DNA of 64,000 nt from Lactarius indigo (Eukaryota; Basidiomycota; Agaricomycetes; Russulales; Russulaceae), in assembly GCA_025766275.1 (NCBI GenBank), contig JAFKAC010000018.1:310001-374000 (forward strand). Reading direction: 5' to 3'. The notes under the pieces were generated by a model that did no database searches, was not told the DNA's origin, and saw nothing but the letters and a program-made list of their open reading frames with translations. Both the position numbers and the translations under genes were made by a program. This document shows positions 9,253-21,452 of the stretch, one piece after another. Within the stretch, counting starts at the first letter, position 1. The number at the start of each line of letters is the position of its first letter.

Positions 9253-10904
9253 ATGACTGACTGGAAAAGTACCACTGTTGTGACTGCAGAATATCGTGTG
9301 TTACTTGCACTTCTGACATTTATAACCATTCACATTTGTCCTACAGGCGCACTTGTCAAGCTCACCCATACCATATGGGGAGTTCTCCTGTGAGCGCTCT
9401 CGTTCTCGGCCTCAGCTAATGAAAATTATTAAATTTATTTTTATACAAGCTGGGAGTTCGTCGTGAACATTGGATTTGAGTATTCTGTTTTGACTGGGAG
9501 GAGAAAGTTTCGCCCATCGTTTTTGGTATGTTGCGTACAGCTCAGACAGGATTGTGGGATGATCAACTCAAGCTGGTACACGCAGCTTTACTTGGGGGCT
9601 CGCTGGTGCCCTCTTTTCTGTGTTATTAGTATACTCGTGGGATTCAACTCAGCAAACCAGGTTAACTGCCAGGTACCTTTGTTTTACGTTTTCGCCTTTA
9701 TCCGTCAGATGACAAGACTGAACTCCTACCCAGACCTTTATCGTTGTTGCCTTCGTGAGATCACAGACCATTTTCTCGACTACATACTAATATTTGGGCC
9801 ATACAGTTATTTTCACATCTCTCGTTAGCTTCTGCCTCGGCCCTGATCATCCTGCGCATGTGAGTAGTCGGTTCTTCTGTGACTCCTCTTTGCACCTCAC
9901 TGCGAAGACCTTCTCAGTGCAGCGATATGGGGACTAAACAAGATCATCATATCAATCGCTTCTGCTGCATGGCTCGCCAATACAGGTTCCCTGATTCATA
10001 GTATGTTCATTTCTTCATTTGAATTTTTGGATAATTCCCACATGAGACCCGCGATCAGGTGTAGCCGTTGTTCGCTCGACTTGGAGGGAAGGCATTTGCA
10101 AAATCACGAATACATCCGAAACCAAGACCAACATTCTTGTGACTTTCATCACTGACTTGGTGCTTCTCGCACTCATGCTCACCGGGCTCTTGCGCTGTAA
10201 AAACGCCCATCAGAGAGGTGGCGTCTGGTGGCACCTGTATACCCAGGTCAATGTTTTCTCATCTCGCATGTTACAACTCGAACTGCGATGATCTTCTGGG
10301 CTGACCATGACAACAGGGATTAGCCTGGATGATAATCGTCGTTGTAGCCGAGGTGCCTGTCACAGTACGTTTTCCTAAACATGGATATGATCCAGGTGAC
10401 TGATACGAACTCCCCAGGTTTTCGTTCTGCTAAATCTGAATGGTGGGCATTTCTTTCACACGACAAGATTCGGTATTCACCAAAAGAGTTTTCACAGATC
10501 CCATGAACATTGTATGTCATAAACTCGAATAGACATCCCGGGCAAAGAGCTGACGGACGCCGTATCATAGATGTTTCAAGTCCCTGCACGTTAGGTGTCT
10601 CGTCGTGAGAGAACCATGCAAATTCGCTGATCTTTTTTTCTTTTCTTCAGTCATAACTATGACAATCGGTGCTTCGCGAGTGTACCGTGGACTGTCGGAC
10701 TATGTCCATAATGGAGCCAATGTACATATGAACGGAGGGCCGCCAGTAAGACAGCCACCAGTTGGCTACTTGGTACCCCACTCAGGCCGACGTTCCCTCG
10801 CCCTGGAGACAAGCAGTGTGCCGACCGGGCATATATTCGGAACGGGCCCTCTGGCACCACCAAAACACCATTTCCAACCAGGAGGGACTGATGAAGTGTG
10901 GTGA
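9253..10904 (+). CDS. Polytopic membrane protein, copy 2 (13 exons, open)
   Basis: Model: 9253-9295, 9347-9389, 9450-9525, 9586-9672, 9734-9754, 9807-9859, 9918-10000, 10059-10246, 10317-10364, 10418-10442, 10498-10511, 10571-10589, 10651-10904. It totals 954 nt and 317 aa, with GT-AG at every junction and no stop. Six clear hydrophobic helices are seen (near residues 16-35, 58-80, 92-115, 120-140, 170-192, 208-230); a seventh is possible. Motifs are GVLLWEFVVNIGFEYS, VNCQ, TNILVTFITDLVLL, HQRGGVWW and ASRVYRGLSDY. The pattern (short N-terminus, then ALxKLxH...G..xWEF) is that of an uncharacterised, expanded Agaricomycete membrane-protein family with a receptor-like shape; ligand and function are unknown. 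Loop cysteines (VNCQ and ICKIT) could pair. The start was chosen because all copies share MTDW. Retention of intron 1 (51 nt, no stop) would also leave the frame open. Confidence 0.85.
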
Positions 10905-12169
10905 AATCGAGTTGTGTAGGCGAGACTAAGACAATTAATGAGAGGTATCGCCCTTCTATTTTACTTTTGTAGGATTCGGAAACCCCCCCTCCCCAACCTC
11001 AATGGGGATAGGTGTGGTTTCTAGATGCATGTAGCGTTTTTGTTCTAATGTGTCCTGTACTCGAAGATGTACTATATATTTTGATATAGCGCAGCAAGTG
11101 AAATTAGTCGGTCACAAGATAAAGGGAAAGTTTCTGGTGTGCCAGTGCATACAAGGCACGAATATATACAAGCTAGCGAGCATAAGCACATGTGAATATA
11201 ATAAACGGGCTTCTGCCCTCCGTTGGATACGAACGCGAAGTGATAAGTTGATAGCTGAACGATCATGTACTGGATGACGGCGTTGTCCCTGATCATCCGA
11301 TCATGCTGATTGTAGTAGCCACTACCAACTCGTAAACCATCAGTCCGAGTCAAACACTAACGCATAGTAGCAAATTGAAACGGAATGCGTGTCACACTGA
11401 GTCCACTAATCGCCTCTGGCAGTTTTCAAATGAGACATGCAAAATCTTATTGGACCAATATACGGCGTGTGACAATGCAGTGGGAAGATTGCTGGTCTAT
11501 GCAGAAGCGACGAAGGAGCGGTGGTATAGAGAACATAGGGAGCCGTAAGCGGGGGTAGAAGATCTGAAAAAAAAAATGCATGAGAATACGATCGCGCGCA
11601 CGCCCTGGAAAGAGCGACAGGGAGATGGCGATCGCACGGGGGAGTGCGCTGGGTCCAGCGCTTGGTGTAAAAGCAGATAATGGTGACAATGCGAAAAAAA
11701 CGAAAATGTCGATACGAGGGACAGATGGCGAGGGCGGTGCGGACAGGGTCACGTCGGCAGTCGAGCCACCTAGTAGCGAGGGAGAGGGAGAGGGACGACA
11801 GAAACATCAGAAGGTGATAGGGCAAGCCTGACGGAACGACGGTTTAAAAGATACGCACAAGACGGAGACAGAGAGACGGCAAGAACGGGCAAGTCAGGAC
11901 GGGGGTGTAGGAACCCGTGGGACAACTGGGGTCGGAGGCAGGGGAACCCGAGGTGAAATACTAGAATTCCTGAAAAGGCCCAGGCTGTTTCCTTAAAGTA
12001 GCGGGGAAGGTCCAAATACACTCATGGTACGCTCGAAGTATACCGTGCCACCAACCCAGGCATCTAACTCACCGCGTCATGGTATGCAAAACAGCTGCGG
12101 AACGAACTAATGTCACAACATCACAATGTGATCTTCACATACAGGTGGGTTAGATCAACTCCAACGAGA
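10905..12169 (+). repeat. 3' flank and block C, unit 2
   Basis: The gene's 3' flank runs to about 11,430. Block C (about 11,500-12,100) carries gggagccgtaagcg and cacgccctggaaagagcg. Its minus strand is pyrimidine-rich. Block A is missing here, and only the edge of B is present. No gene is called. Confidence 0.55.
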
Positions 12170-12720
12170 AGCGTGAGAGGCCCGGGAGAAAAATGCAAGC
12201 TAGGAGTGTATGTGGATCACTTCTTGGCTTGGTTGGAACGGGAGGAGAATTGCTTCTGTGAGGCCGCCTTTCTGATCTGACAATGCGAAGCAATTGTCTC
12301 GCAGCGCGCTAACCACCAGAGAGTTGGCTGATGAAAAACTGATCGAGGTGACGATTTGAGAAGATGGCATTACATCTCTTCGTCTGCTTGGGAATGGTGG
12401 CTAAAGTACGAACTAGTTTTCAGCGGGGTGGAAGATACTAGTGGTGGAAGATCAGATATTAGACGCAGGATTGGGACACATCCAAAATTCGAGGTGGCTA
12501 TGGATCAGAGCCGGAAAATTGACAGGTTGTGAGATCACGAGAAAACGCGGACGATGAACGAAGTCTGCGGCCGCCTCACAGAAGTGAGATATTTTGGGCA
12601 GAAGTCCTAGTCGGGGTCAATGCCTACCCCCACAGAACACACGAGCATCGTGGCGATATCATGAGAAATCCGGAGCGATCTGCCTCTTTCCCTGCATTCC
12701 TGTGCAGCGTGTTACTAGTA
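12170..12720 (-). pseudogene. Block D: reverse TPR-CHAT 5' fragment, unit 2
   Basis: Same relationship as in unit 1: reverse complement of the complete gene's promoter through exon 2, including the promoter words gagcatcgtggcgatatca. It has multiple stops and indels and abuts block E head to head. Confidence 0.7.
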
Positions 12721-12990
12721 GGGCGTCAATGATGACTCTGCCTTCCATCTCTTCCAGATCAAGATCGCGCAGATTTAGCTGTCCGCTTGGACAACTACGA
12801 GCGGCAACGATTCTGTTACTTTGGGAACCCAGGAGAATAAACCTCCCCATGGACGCCATCCCCACTTCGTCTTGCAGAGACCAGCTCCGAAAAAATACGG
12901 CGTTGGTCCAGAAGATGACCCCGGATTATAAATGGTAAAGAAAGTGGTCGACGTCAAGGAAATTCCCACCACGATTCAAAATGACAAGAT
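12721..12990 (+). pseudogene. Block E: forward TPR-CHAT internal fragment, unit 2
   Basis: It is the best preserved along its length, from ccttccatctcttcc through gatgaccccggattata to ttcaaaatgacaagatga, matching about 40,985-41,250 of the complete gene. A frame shared with the parent survives only in short pieces. Confidence 0.75.
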
Positions 12991-12999
12991 GACAGATTT

Positions 13000-14475
13000 T
13001 CCACAAGAATAGGGGGAGGGGACGGGAAAGGGTGTGTGAGTAGGGAAAAGAGAAACAGAAGCGAAGCTGTGGGAGTGAGGGCGAACGACCCCGGTTCGAT
13101 AAATTGAATCAAAAGAAAAACGACCCGGTTCGAAACGAAAGCGAAGGATCGGCCTGGCACGTCTTGATCAGGAGCCGACAGAGGCCGCAGAACGAGGCCA
13201 GAGGACGGCGATGCCTAGGCCCATTGATAGCAGCCTTAAGAGCTTTCTAAAGCATCGTCAATCGAACATGACTCGCGCTGTGATCAAGCGTGAAGGCGTA
13301 GGCGACACGGCGCAGATATATTCAGCGAGATGGAGGTTTATACACAAGGAGAAACTCGGCACCTACGATCGAAACGATATGGAGAAGGGGGGAAAGGGTG
13401 GCAATGGAAAGGCGAACGAGATGGAACACGGGGAGAACGCGACAGAGAGACAAAACAAGAGGGAAAAAAGAGGGAAGCGAAGACGGCGTCGCAAATGAGG
13501 CCTCGTGAGGGGAAAGTCAAAGTAATTATACCAGACGGGGGACAGGCAGGGAGACAAAGACGGGCACACTGTTAAAAAAAAAAAAAAAAAGAAAGAGAAA
13601 CATGGACAAGATTAGGTTGCAGCTTCGCTTCGGTCAAAGTGCGGCGCGGTGATGGCGAGACTACGGTGGAGTGTGGTATGGACAAAAAGATAGATGACGA
13701 CGGCTAGAAAAAAGGGGTATATATAGGATGAGGGATAAAAGAAGGGTTGGAAAGTTGACTTGAGACGAAGGGACCTATTACTTAGCAATGTAAACACCGA
13801 ATCCTGTGACGTGTCAGTGACACGTTTGAGACGTAGGCCAGGTAGACGGCAAGAAACGAGGGTGGGCCACGAAGCAATGAAGATTGCTGTGGGATTACGA
13901 GTATGGGGCAGTGAATGACGATGTTGAGATGGTCATCAAGACAAGGACCAAGAATGATGCCAGATCAAGATTAAATCGGTCATTGCGGCGGTTGTAGCAA
14001 AGTCCGAGTCAATCCCAAGGCATGTGGCTGCCGCTTGAGCTGATTCCCACAGCTTTTAAGTTACCGACTTCCGAGTTTTTCACGAAGTGGGCCTTATTAC
14101 AACTGTAGACAGTCAAAGACAAATGGATTACCACCGGAGAGCTACAGTAGAATTGAGTTAGAGGACACGTTGCGCAAGTCGTTGCGTCAAGCGTTGCGTG
14201 GTTCCTCTTGTGATTCTTGGCCCGAGCATATCAAGGAGCATACTCTAGCGGAGTTATAAACCGACTCTATGGTACAGTAATCAAATGCGCAGCCTTCATC
14301 TCTTGATATATCACGTATCAAGTGGCGAAAGTGTGGCAATATCTCGGAAGCTGTTAACGAGGAGCCAGATCTCAATGGTATGGGTAGCTGTGAGTCTGAC
14401 TATGATGTTCAAATTGTGTGGGCACTCGTTTGGAGAATGATTTAATCACCACCCCGAGTCAGTGGGAAGGTATAA
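13000..14475 (+). repeat. Repeat blocks F, G, H, I, unit 2/3
   Basis: F lies at about 13,010-13,350, G at 13,370-13,700 (with an A-tract near 13,575-13,590), H at 13,800-13,900 and I at 13,990-14,475. A 95-aa frame at 13,211-13,498 is highly basic and A/G-driven. It is not conserved as protein in the other copies and is not called. Confidence 0.55.
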
Positions 14476-14527
14476 CGCACTGAGATTGCTGTGCTTTATA
14501 GGTTTGATTTACACATATACATTGAAA
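14476..14527 (+). promoter_or_regulatory. Conserved leader of membrane-gene copy 3
   Basis: The words gcactgagattgctgtg and cattgaaact match the leader of copy 2. The TATA core has drifted to catatacattg. Confidence 0.35.
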
Positions 14528-14619
14528 CTACTTCATGCATCCCTAGGGCTTCGACCATTGGTTTCCCCCTATCCTGTCTGAACCTCATATTGACGCACCG
14601 ACCCTATTTCCCCCTCAAT

Positions 14620-16288
14620 ATGACCAACTGGAAAAGTCCCTCCGTTGTCACCGCAGAATATAGTGCGTCACTTGCGCTTCTGACATTTCCAAGTCTGACT
14701 ATTCACATTTGTGTTACAGTCGCGCTCGTCAAGCTTTGCCATGTCATGGCGGGAATTCTCATGTGAGCACTGTCGTTCCCGGCTCATTTATTTAAATTTA
14801 TTAAATTTCTTCTAATACAAGCTGGGAGCTTGTTGTGAACATCGGATTCGAATATTCTGTCCTCACTGGCAAGCGAAAGTTTCGCTCATCATTTTTGGTA
14901 CGTCGCGTACAGCCCGGACAGGAATCCGGCATGATCAACTCAACCTGGTACACACAGATATACTTGGGCGCTCAGTGGTTGCCTCTATTTGCCATGATTA
15001 GCATACTCGTTGGATTCGACTCGGCAAATCCGATCAACTGCAAGGTACCTTGACTCCTCAATCTGTTAAGTCAGATGGCGAGACTGAAAATTTACCCAGG
15101 CATATGTCACCTCTGTCTTCGTGAGATTATAGACCATTTCCTCAACTACGTGCTAATAGTTGGGGCCGTGTTACGCATAGTTATTTTCATATCTCTCGAT
15201 GATTTCTGCCTCGGCCCTGATTGTGCTGCGCATGTCTGTAGAGACTCAGTTCTTTAACTCTCCTTGGGATTTGTACCTTACTGACAAGACGATCTCAGTG
15301 CAGCGATATGGGGACTAAACAAGATTGCCATATCAGTCGCTTCTATTGTGTGGCTCGTCCACACTGGCTTCCTGATTCATAGTGTGTTCATTCCTTCGAC
15401 TTAGATTTCTAGATATTTCAAACATGTGACCCGGGATCAGGTCTAGCTGTTCTTCGTGCAACTTGGAGCGGAGGCATTTGCAAAATCACAAATCCATCTG
15501 AAACCAGAATGAACATTCCTGCCACTTTCATCACTGATCTGGTGCTTCTTGCGCTAATGCTCATTGGGCTCTTGCGCTGGGAAAATGCCCATCAGAGAGG
15601 TGGCGTCTGGTGGCTTCTGTACACCCAGGTTAGTATTTTCTCATCTCGGATACCACGGCATGCACTGTAATTATCTTCCAGGCTGACCACGACAACAGGG
15701 CTTGGTGTGGATGATAATCGTTGTTGTAGCTGAGGCACTTATCATGGTACGTTTTCCTAAACATGAATATGACTTCGTAGATGATTGATATGAGTTCCCC
15801 AGGTTTTCATTCTGTTGAATCTGAATGGTATGCGTTTCTTTCACACAACAAGATTCGATATTCACCAAAAGTGGATTTTCACAGATCCCATGAACCTTGT
15901 ACGTCATCAGGAACCTATTGCGGACAAAGGCTGACAGACCCGATGTGGCAGATGTTTCAAGTCCCTGCACGTTAGGTGTCTTGTCACGAGAGAGCCGTGC
16001 AAGTTTCGCTGATTGTTTTTTCTTTCTTCAGTCATCACTATGACAATCTGCGCTTCACGCATGTACCGCGGACTAGTGGACTATTTCCTCAACAATGAAG
16101 CCAATGTACATATCAGTGGAGGGATGAGCAAGCCGCCGATTAGTTGTTTAGTACCTCGCTCTGGCCAACGTTCACGGGCCCTCCCACTACAGACAAGTGG
16201 TATTCCAGATGGTCATATATTCGGAATGGATCCTCTGGCACCCACAAAGCACCATTTCAGACTAGGCGAAAATAACAAAGTGTGGTGA
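14620..16288 (+). CDS. Polytopic membrane protein, copy 3 (13 exons, open)
   Basis: Model: 14620-14662, 14720-14762, 14822-14897, 14958-15044, 15100-15120, 15181-15233, 15299-15381, 15441-15628, 15699-15746, 15803-15827, 15885-15898, 15952-15970, 16032-16288. It totals 957 nt and 318 aa with no stop. All splice sites are GT-AG; the donor after exon 6 is the weaker gtctgt. Motifs match copy 2: GILIWELVVNIGFEYSVLTG, INCK, ICKITN, WWLLYTQG, FQVPA and ASRMYRGLVDY. The last exon is one codon longer than in copies 2 and 7 and ends in NNKVW. Six or seven membrane helices are expected. Intron 1 is 57 nt, also a multiple of three and without a stop. Exon lengths equal those of copy 2 while intron lengths differ, which argues for a real, recently constrained gene. 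Confidence 0.85.
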
Positions 16289-17514
16289 AATGTCTTCCTA
16301 TTTACCTTATTATGACTTGGAAAAGCCCCTCACCCTCAAATTGGTTAGGTGTGGATGCGAGATGCATGTATTATTTTTGTTCTGTCTTGCTCGATATCCT
16401 GTACTACTCAAATATACACCATACATTTATGAATGCGAGAGCACCCAGAGCACAAACAATGAGGCTCTCTGAGTCGGCCTCGAGGTCAGAACGACTTTTG
16501 AGCCTGGTGGTTCATTTGCCATGGTTCGTACTACATGTGCCCCGACCTCGCTCCCAATAACTTACTCCTTCACCTTGGCGAAAGGGACCCTTTCAGGCGG
16601 CGCATGCGCGAACAAAGCCAGCGCCTCACCATTTCAATTTAACGATTTACCATTCAGCATTAACACGCAGTGGACACGACCCCGTTCCCACGTCAATCTG
16701 GGTCCGTAGTATATCTCTCCATACGGGTCTGCGCCTTCTCCAATCGGGTCCACCAATCACCTCTGACTGTTGTTAAAATGAAACCCTATTCGACACTATA
16801 TGTGACAGCGTGTGATATATGACATGGAAAAAATTGGGAGAGTTCGAGCTGAGGCGACCCGCGCTCCGGAAGGGGGGATACGAATGGGTAATAGAATAAG
16901 TCACTATTTGGATAAGGGGGCGTGGGCTCATCACACCTGCAAGCACCCAAAAGCTTGTTTTCATGAGTTATTGATCTGCTTTCTCGGGGCGCCAGCATTC
17001 AAACTACGTGTACAATATGCACCATAAGGTACTAGGCCGTACAAAGGGGCCACATTCAGTGGGGCGCTGTCGACATCACGGCTTAGGTCGATGGACGTGC
17101 TGGTGGTACCAGCACGTGTGTCGTGCTTGGGCGGGTTACCGTGTATAGTGTATGCGTGTGAGTTGATGTACGATACAGATTTTATAGAGGAACTCACGGG
17201 CAGATTAGCTGGAGTAAACGATGCGAAATAGAGAGAAGGGAAGAACGAGAGAGGCTGCCGAGGCAACCAGTCACTCAACCGACCGGTCCCTCTGACATCG
17301 TTAAATGAGTCATACGAGATGCTATTGGACCAATTACATACGTCGTGTGACACTGGAAAGATAGGAAGATTTCGTTCCGAGGCCAGCTGCAATATGAGCA
17401 GGGCCAAACCCTTCGATCACCAGAAGAAGCATAGCCCAACCCTGGACGTCATTTCGCGGATGGTGGGTAATAGATCAAATTGCTATTTGGTCGTGTAGCA
17501 GTAAGTGCCATGTA
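16289..17514 (+). repeat. 3' flank and blocks A and B, unit 3
   Basis: The conserved 3' flank (acatttatgaatgcgagagcac, then gttcatttgccatggttcg) is followed by block A (about 16,775-17,030, with tcacacctgcaagc) and B (about 17,030-17,460, with gagagaagggaagaacgaga and gaggctgccgaggcaac). Block C is missing in this unit. The same blocks run reversed at 44.4-45.1 and 49.9-50.6 kb. Confidence 0.55.
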
Positions 17515-17868
17515 ATAGCGGGTATGACGATGTCAGAAGGTGGTGGTATTCGGGGATCTTGTTCGAGTCGTCAGCTTTGACTCGGAGAAGGGTGGCCAAG
17601 GCCTGAAGTATTTTTCACTGGCAGCGACTCGGGTAGAAGATACCAGTAGTGGAAAGGTCACATATTGGACTCAGTATTGCGACTCACATCCTAACTTTGA
17701 GGTGGTCATGGATCAGAGCCAGAAATCCAGCAAGTCACGGGATGATGAGAAAAGGGACAGGCAACTTAGGAAGTCTGCGGCCAACCGACAGTAGTGATAT
17801 ATTTAGAGCCGCTCTGCTAGCCCTGCGTGAATGCCCACCCTCATAGCATGCGTATTTACTAGTCCTAG
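17515..17868 (-). pseudogene. Block D: reverse TPR-CHAT 5' fragment, unit 3 (short)
   Basis: Only the promoter-proximal and exon 1 part of block D is present (gaagggtggccaagg, gaggtggtcatggatcag). The exon 2 portion found in other units is deleted. Confidence 0.6.
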
Positions 17869-18152
17869 GGCGTCAATCATGATGATAGTTCTGCCTTCCG
17901 TCCTCTTCCGGGTCAAGTTCGTGCAGATTTAGCTGTCGGGTTGCACAACTAAGAGATGCGGCGATTCAGTTACTTTGGCGTCACTTGAAAATCAGGAGAA
18001 TCACATTCCTTTAGATACCGTCCCTGTTTCGCCTTGCAGAGACCTGCTCCGCACCAGTGTGGCGTTGGCCCGGAAGATGACCTGGGCTACAAAAAGTGAG
18101 AAAGTGGATCAGCTCAAGGAAAATTTCACCATAATTCAAATGACAAGATAAT
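17869..18152 (+). pseudogene. Block E: forward TPR-CHAT internal fragment, unit 3
   Basis: It matches the complete gene from ctgccttccgtcctcttcc to aattcaaatgacaagataa. The frame is closed by indels. Confidence 0.7.
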
Positions 18153-18164
18153 GGATTTCTCAGA

Positions 18165-19706
18165 AGCATATTGGGGGGAGGATGGCGGCGTGAGAGAGGG
18201 ATATGGAGAAACAGGAGCGAAGTTGTGAAAGCAAGGATTGTGGGATTGCGAGCAAGCGACCAGAGTTCTTCGAACCGAAAGCGAGAAAAGGATCAGGCTG
18301 GCAGGCCTCGATCAGGAGCCGACAGAGGCTATAGGATGGAAGCGATGCTTGGGTACATTGGTAGCAGTCTTGGGAGCGCAGTGCTGGGGTGTCACCAATC
18401 GAACCTGACTCGCGCTGAGATCAAGGGGGAAGGCATAGGCGACACTGCGCAGATATATTTAGCAGGAAATAGGTGGTTTGTGTACAAGGAGAAACCCAGC
18501 ATCTACGATCGAATCGATGTGGAGAAGGGGGGAAGTGGGGCAAAGGAAGGAGATGGAATACGGGGGGACGGGAATGGAAGTTATGGAACGCGACGAAGGA
18601 AAGACGAAATGGGAGGTAAAAAAGAGGGATGGTGTCGCGAGTGAGGTCATGTGAAAGGAAGGTCAAAGTGATTATATCATACGGGGGCCAGGCAAGGAGA
18701 CAAAGACGAGCATACTATAAAACAAAAGAAAAAGAAACATACACGAGAATAGATCGTGACTTCGCTTCGGTTAAGTGTGGCGCGTACGGCGATCGCGAAT
18801 CGCGATCGCACGGTGGCGTACACTGTGTAGACAACTTGAAAAAGAAGGATGACGACAGCTAGAAGAAAGGCTTATGTATATAAGATGGGGGATAAACAAG
18901 GAGTTGAAAAAGCTAGCGTGAGGCGAATGGACATACTAGTTACTACTAGTGTGAGCACCCGGGCCGAACCCTGCAACGTGCCAGTGACACGTTTGAGAGG
19001 TAGGCCAGGCAAGAGGCCAGGTGGACGGCAAGAAACGAGGGTGGGCCACGAAGCTATGAAGATCGCTGTGGGCCCGGGATCACGAGCATGGGGCAGTGGA
19101 TGACAAATCATTGGGGATGTTGAGATCAAGAGCGATGCCGGATCAATGTTCAAGCTTTCAAGTTGTAGCAAATCGGGAAGTCCGACTCGGTCCCATAGCA
19201 CCTACTATCTGCGCACGGCATGCAAGGTCCTCTGACCACAGCACCAAGCTGACTACCCGCAACTTTTACTGTATGTTATCGACTTCCGAATTTTTCAAAA
19301 AATGGTCCTTAGTACAAAACTATTGTAGACGGTCAAAAGACAATTGCACTACAGAGAAAGGAACTGAAGAAGAATTGAACTAAAGAACTCGTCCGTTTGC
19401 GCAAGCCATTGCATGATTCCTGTTGTGGTTCTTAGCCCGACTCTAACGGAGTGATAAGCCAACTGTGTGATAATCACCTTTTTCTCCTGATGCATCATGT
19501 GGCGAAGTGTTCCGTTCACGCGAATCCTCAAGGCACTGAATATCACAATTGAATGGAATAAGCGCCGCCGGGGCAAGAGAAGGCCCGCTTGCCGTTTTTA
19601 GGAGGGGAGGGTCTAAATCTCAACGGTATAGGCAGTTATGAGTCTGTGACTACGACGATCAAGTTGCTATGTGCACTTGTTTGGAGAATGATTTAATCAC
19701 TACTCG
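18165..19706 (+). repeat. Repeat blocks F, G, H, I, unit 3/4
   Basis: F lies at about 18,170-18,500, G at 18,510-18,860, H at 18,970-19,100 and I at 19,130-19,706. This unit has a slightly longer H (aggccaggcaagaggccagg). The 157-aa frame at 18,171-18,644 is basic, not conserved in its siblings, and is not called. Confidence 0.55.
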
Positions 19707-19852
19707 GTGAGATATAGCGCACTGAGATTGCCGTGTTTTACAGGTTTTCTTTGAAACGACTTCGTACATCCCCAGAGCTTCAAGAACCATCGGTTTTGTC
19801 CCATTCTGTCTGGACCCTCATATTGTCGCACCAACCCTATTTCCCCTTTGAC

Positions 19853-21452
19853 ATGACTGATTGGAAAAGTCCCTCCATTGTCACTGCAGAATATCGTGCG
19901 TCACTTGCGCTTCCAACATTCCTGACTATTTACATTTGCCTTACAGACGCGCTCATCAAGCTTTTCCATGTCTTGGCGGGAATTATCATGTGAGCACTGT
20001 CGTTTTCGACTCGTCTAATTAAAGTTACTAAATTTCTTCTAATGCAAGCTGGGAGCTTGTCGTGAACATGGGATTTGAATATTCTGTCCTCACTGGCAAG
20101 CGAAAGTTTCGCTCGTCCTTTTTGGTACGTCGCGTACAGCCTGGACAGGAATCCGGTTTAATCTGGTACATACAGATTTACTTAGGCGCTCGATGGTTCC
20201 CTCTGTTTTCCACGATTAGCATACTCGCGGTAGTCGACTCGGCAAATCCAATCAACTGCAAGGTACCTCAGCTCCTCCCCCTGTTCAGTCATATGACGTG
20301 GCAGCGATACTGAAATTCTACCCAGGCATTTGTCATCTCTGACTTTGTGAGATTGCAGACCATTTCCTCGACTACTTGCTAATGGTCGGGGCCGCGTTAC
20401 GCGTAGTTATTTTCATATCTCTCCCTGATTTCTGCCTCAGCCCTGATCGTACTGCGAATGTGAGTCGAGACTCGGTTTTCTACCTCTTCTCGAGCACTGT
20501 ACCTCACTGACAAGACACTCTCAGTGCAGCGATATGGAGACTAAACAAGATCGCCATATCAATCTCTTCTATTGCGTGGCTCGTCCATGCTGGCTTCCTG
20601 ACTTATAGTGCGTCCATTCCTTTGACTTCGCTTTCCATATTTTTCAAAAATGTGACCCTGGATCAGGTGTAGTTGTTCTTCGAGCAACTTGGGTTGAAGG
20701 CGTCTGCGAAATCACGAACACATCTGAAACTAGAACCAACATTCCCGTCACTTTTGTCACCGACTTGGTGCTTCTTGGGCTCATGCTCATTGGGCTCTTA
20801 CGCCGGGAAAACGCCCATCAAAGGGGTGGGATCTGGCTGCTCCTGTACACCCAGGTTAGTATCTCATCTCGGATACTACAATGTGCACTGCGATGATCTT
20901 CTAGGCTGACCACGACAACAGGGCTTGGTGTGGATGATAATCGTCGTTGTAGCCGAGGCACTTGTCACAGTACGTTTTCCTAAGAATGAATATGACCCAA
21001 TAGATGATTGATACGAGTTCCCCAGGTTTTCGTCCTATTGAATCTGAATGGTGTGCATTTTATTCACACGACGGGATTCGATATTCACCAAAAGAGCTTT
21101 TCACAGATCCCATGAACCTCGTACGTCATCAAAAAAAAGAAAATGCAGACAAAGAGCTGACAGACCGATATCGTAGATGTTTCAGGATCCTGCACGTTAG
21201 GTGTCTCATCTCGAGAGAACCGTGCGACTTTGCTCATTTTTTTTTTCCCTTTCTTTAGTCATCACCACGACGATCTGCGCATCACGCATGTACCGTGGAT
21301 TGGCGGACTATTTCTTTCACAATGAAGTCAATGTACATACGAGTGGAGGGCTGAGCGAGCCACCGATGAGATACTTAGTACCCCGCTCAGACCAACGTTT
21401 CCGGGCCCTCCCACCAGGGACAAGCGGTATTCCAGATGCCCGTGTGCCCTAA
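19853..21452 (+). CDS. Polytopic membrane protein, copy 4 (C-terminally shortened)
   Basis: Model: 19853-19895, 19947-19989, 20049-20124, 20176-20262, 20326-20346, 20407-20459, 20525-20607, 20667-20854, 20922-20969, 21026-21050, 21107-21120, 21177-21195, 21259-21452. It totals 894 nt and 297 aa, with all junctions GT-AG. All predicted membrane helices and both loop cysteines (INCK, VCEIT) are kept, as is ASRMYRGLADY. In the last exon the stretch that reads DGHIFGMD in sibling copies has diverged and ends in an in-frame TAA (21,450-21,452), so about 22 C-terminal residues are lost. The conserved leader (about 19,707-19,747) lacks the TATA core. It may still encode a membrane protein with a shorter tail. 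Confidence 0.75.

Noticed and set aside
13211..13498. Basic 95-aa frame in block F/G (also 157-aa frame at 18,171 and 104-aa frame at 24,009)
   Set aside because: Sibling units share a short piece (GEGxGDTAQIY) but then diverge with stops and indels; composition follows A/G-rich DNA rather than protein constraint.
15781..15975. 64-aa frame reading through introns 10-12 of copy 3 (similar frames in copies 4 and 5)
   Set aside because: Explained by read-through of short introns; splice sites are conserved in other copies and the spliced frame is better conserved.
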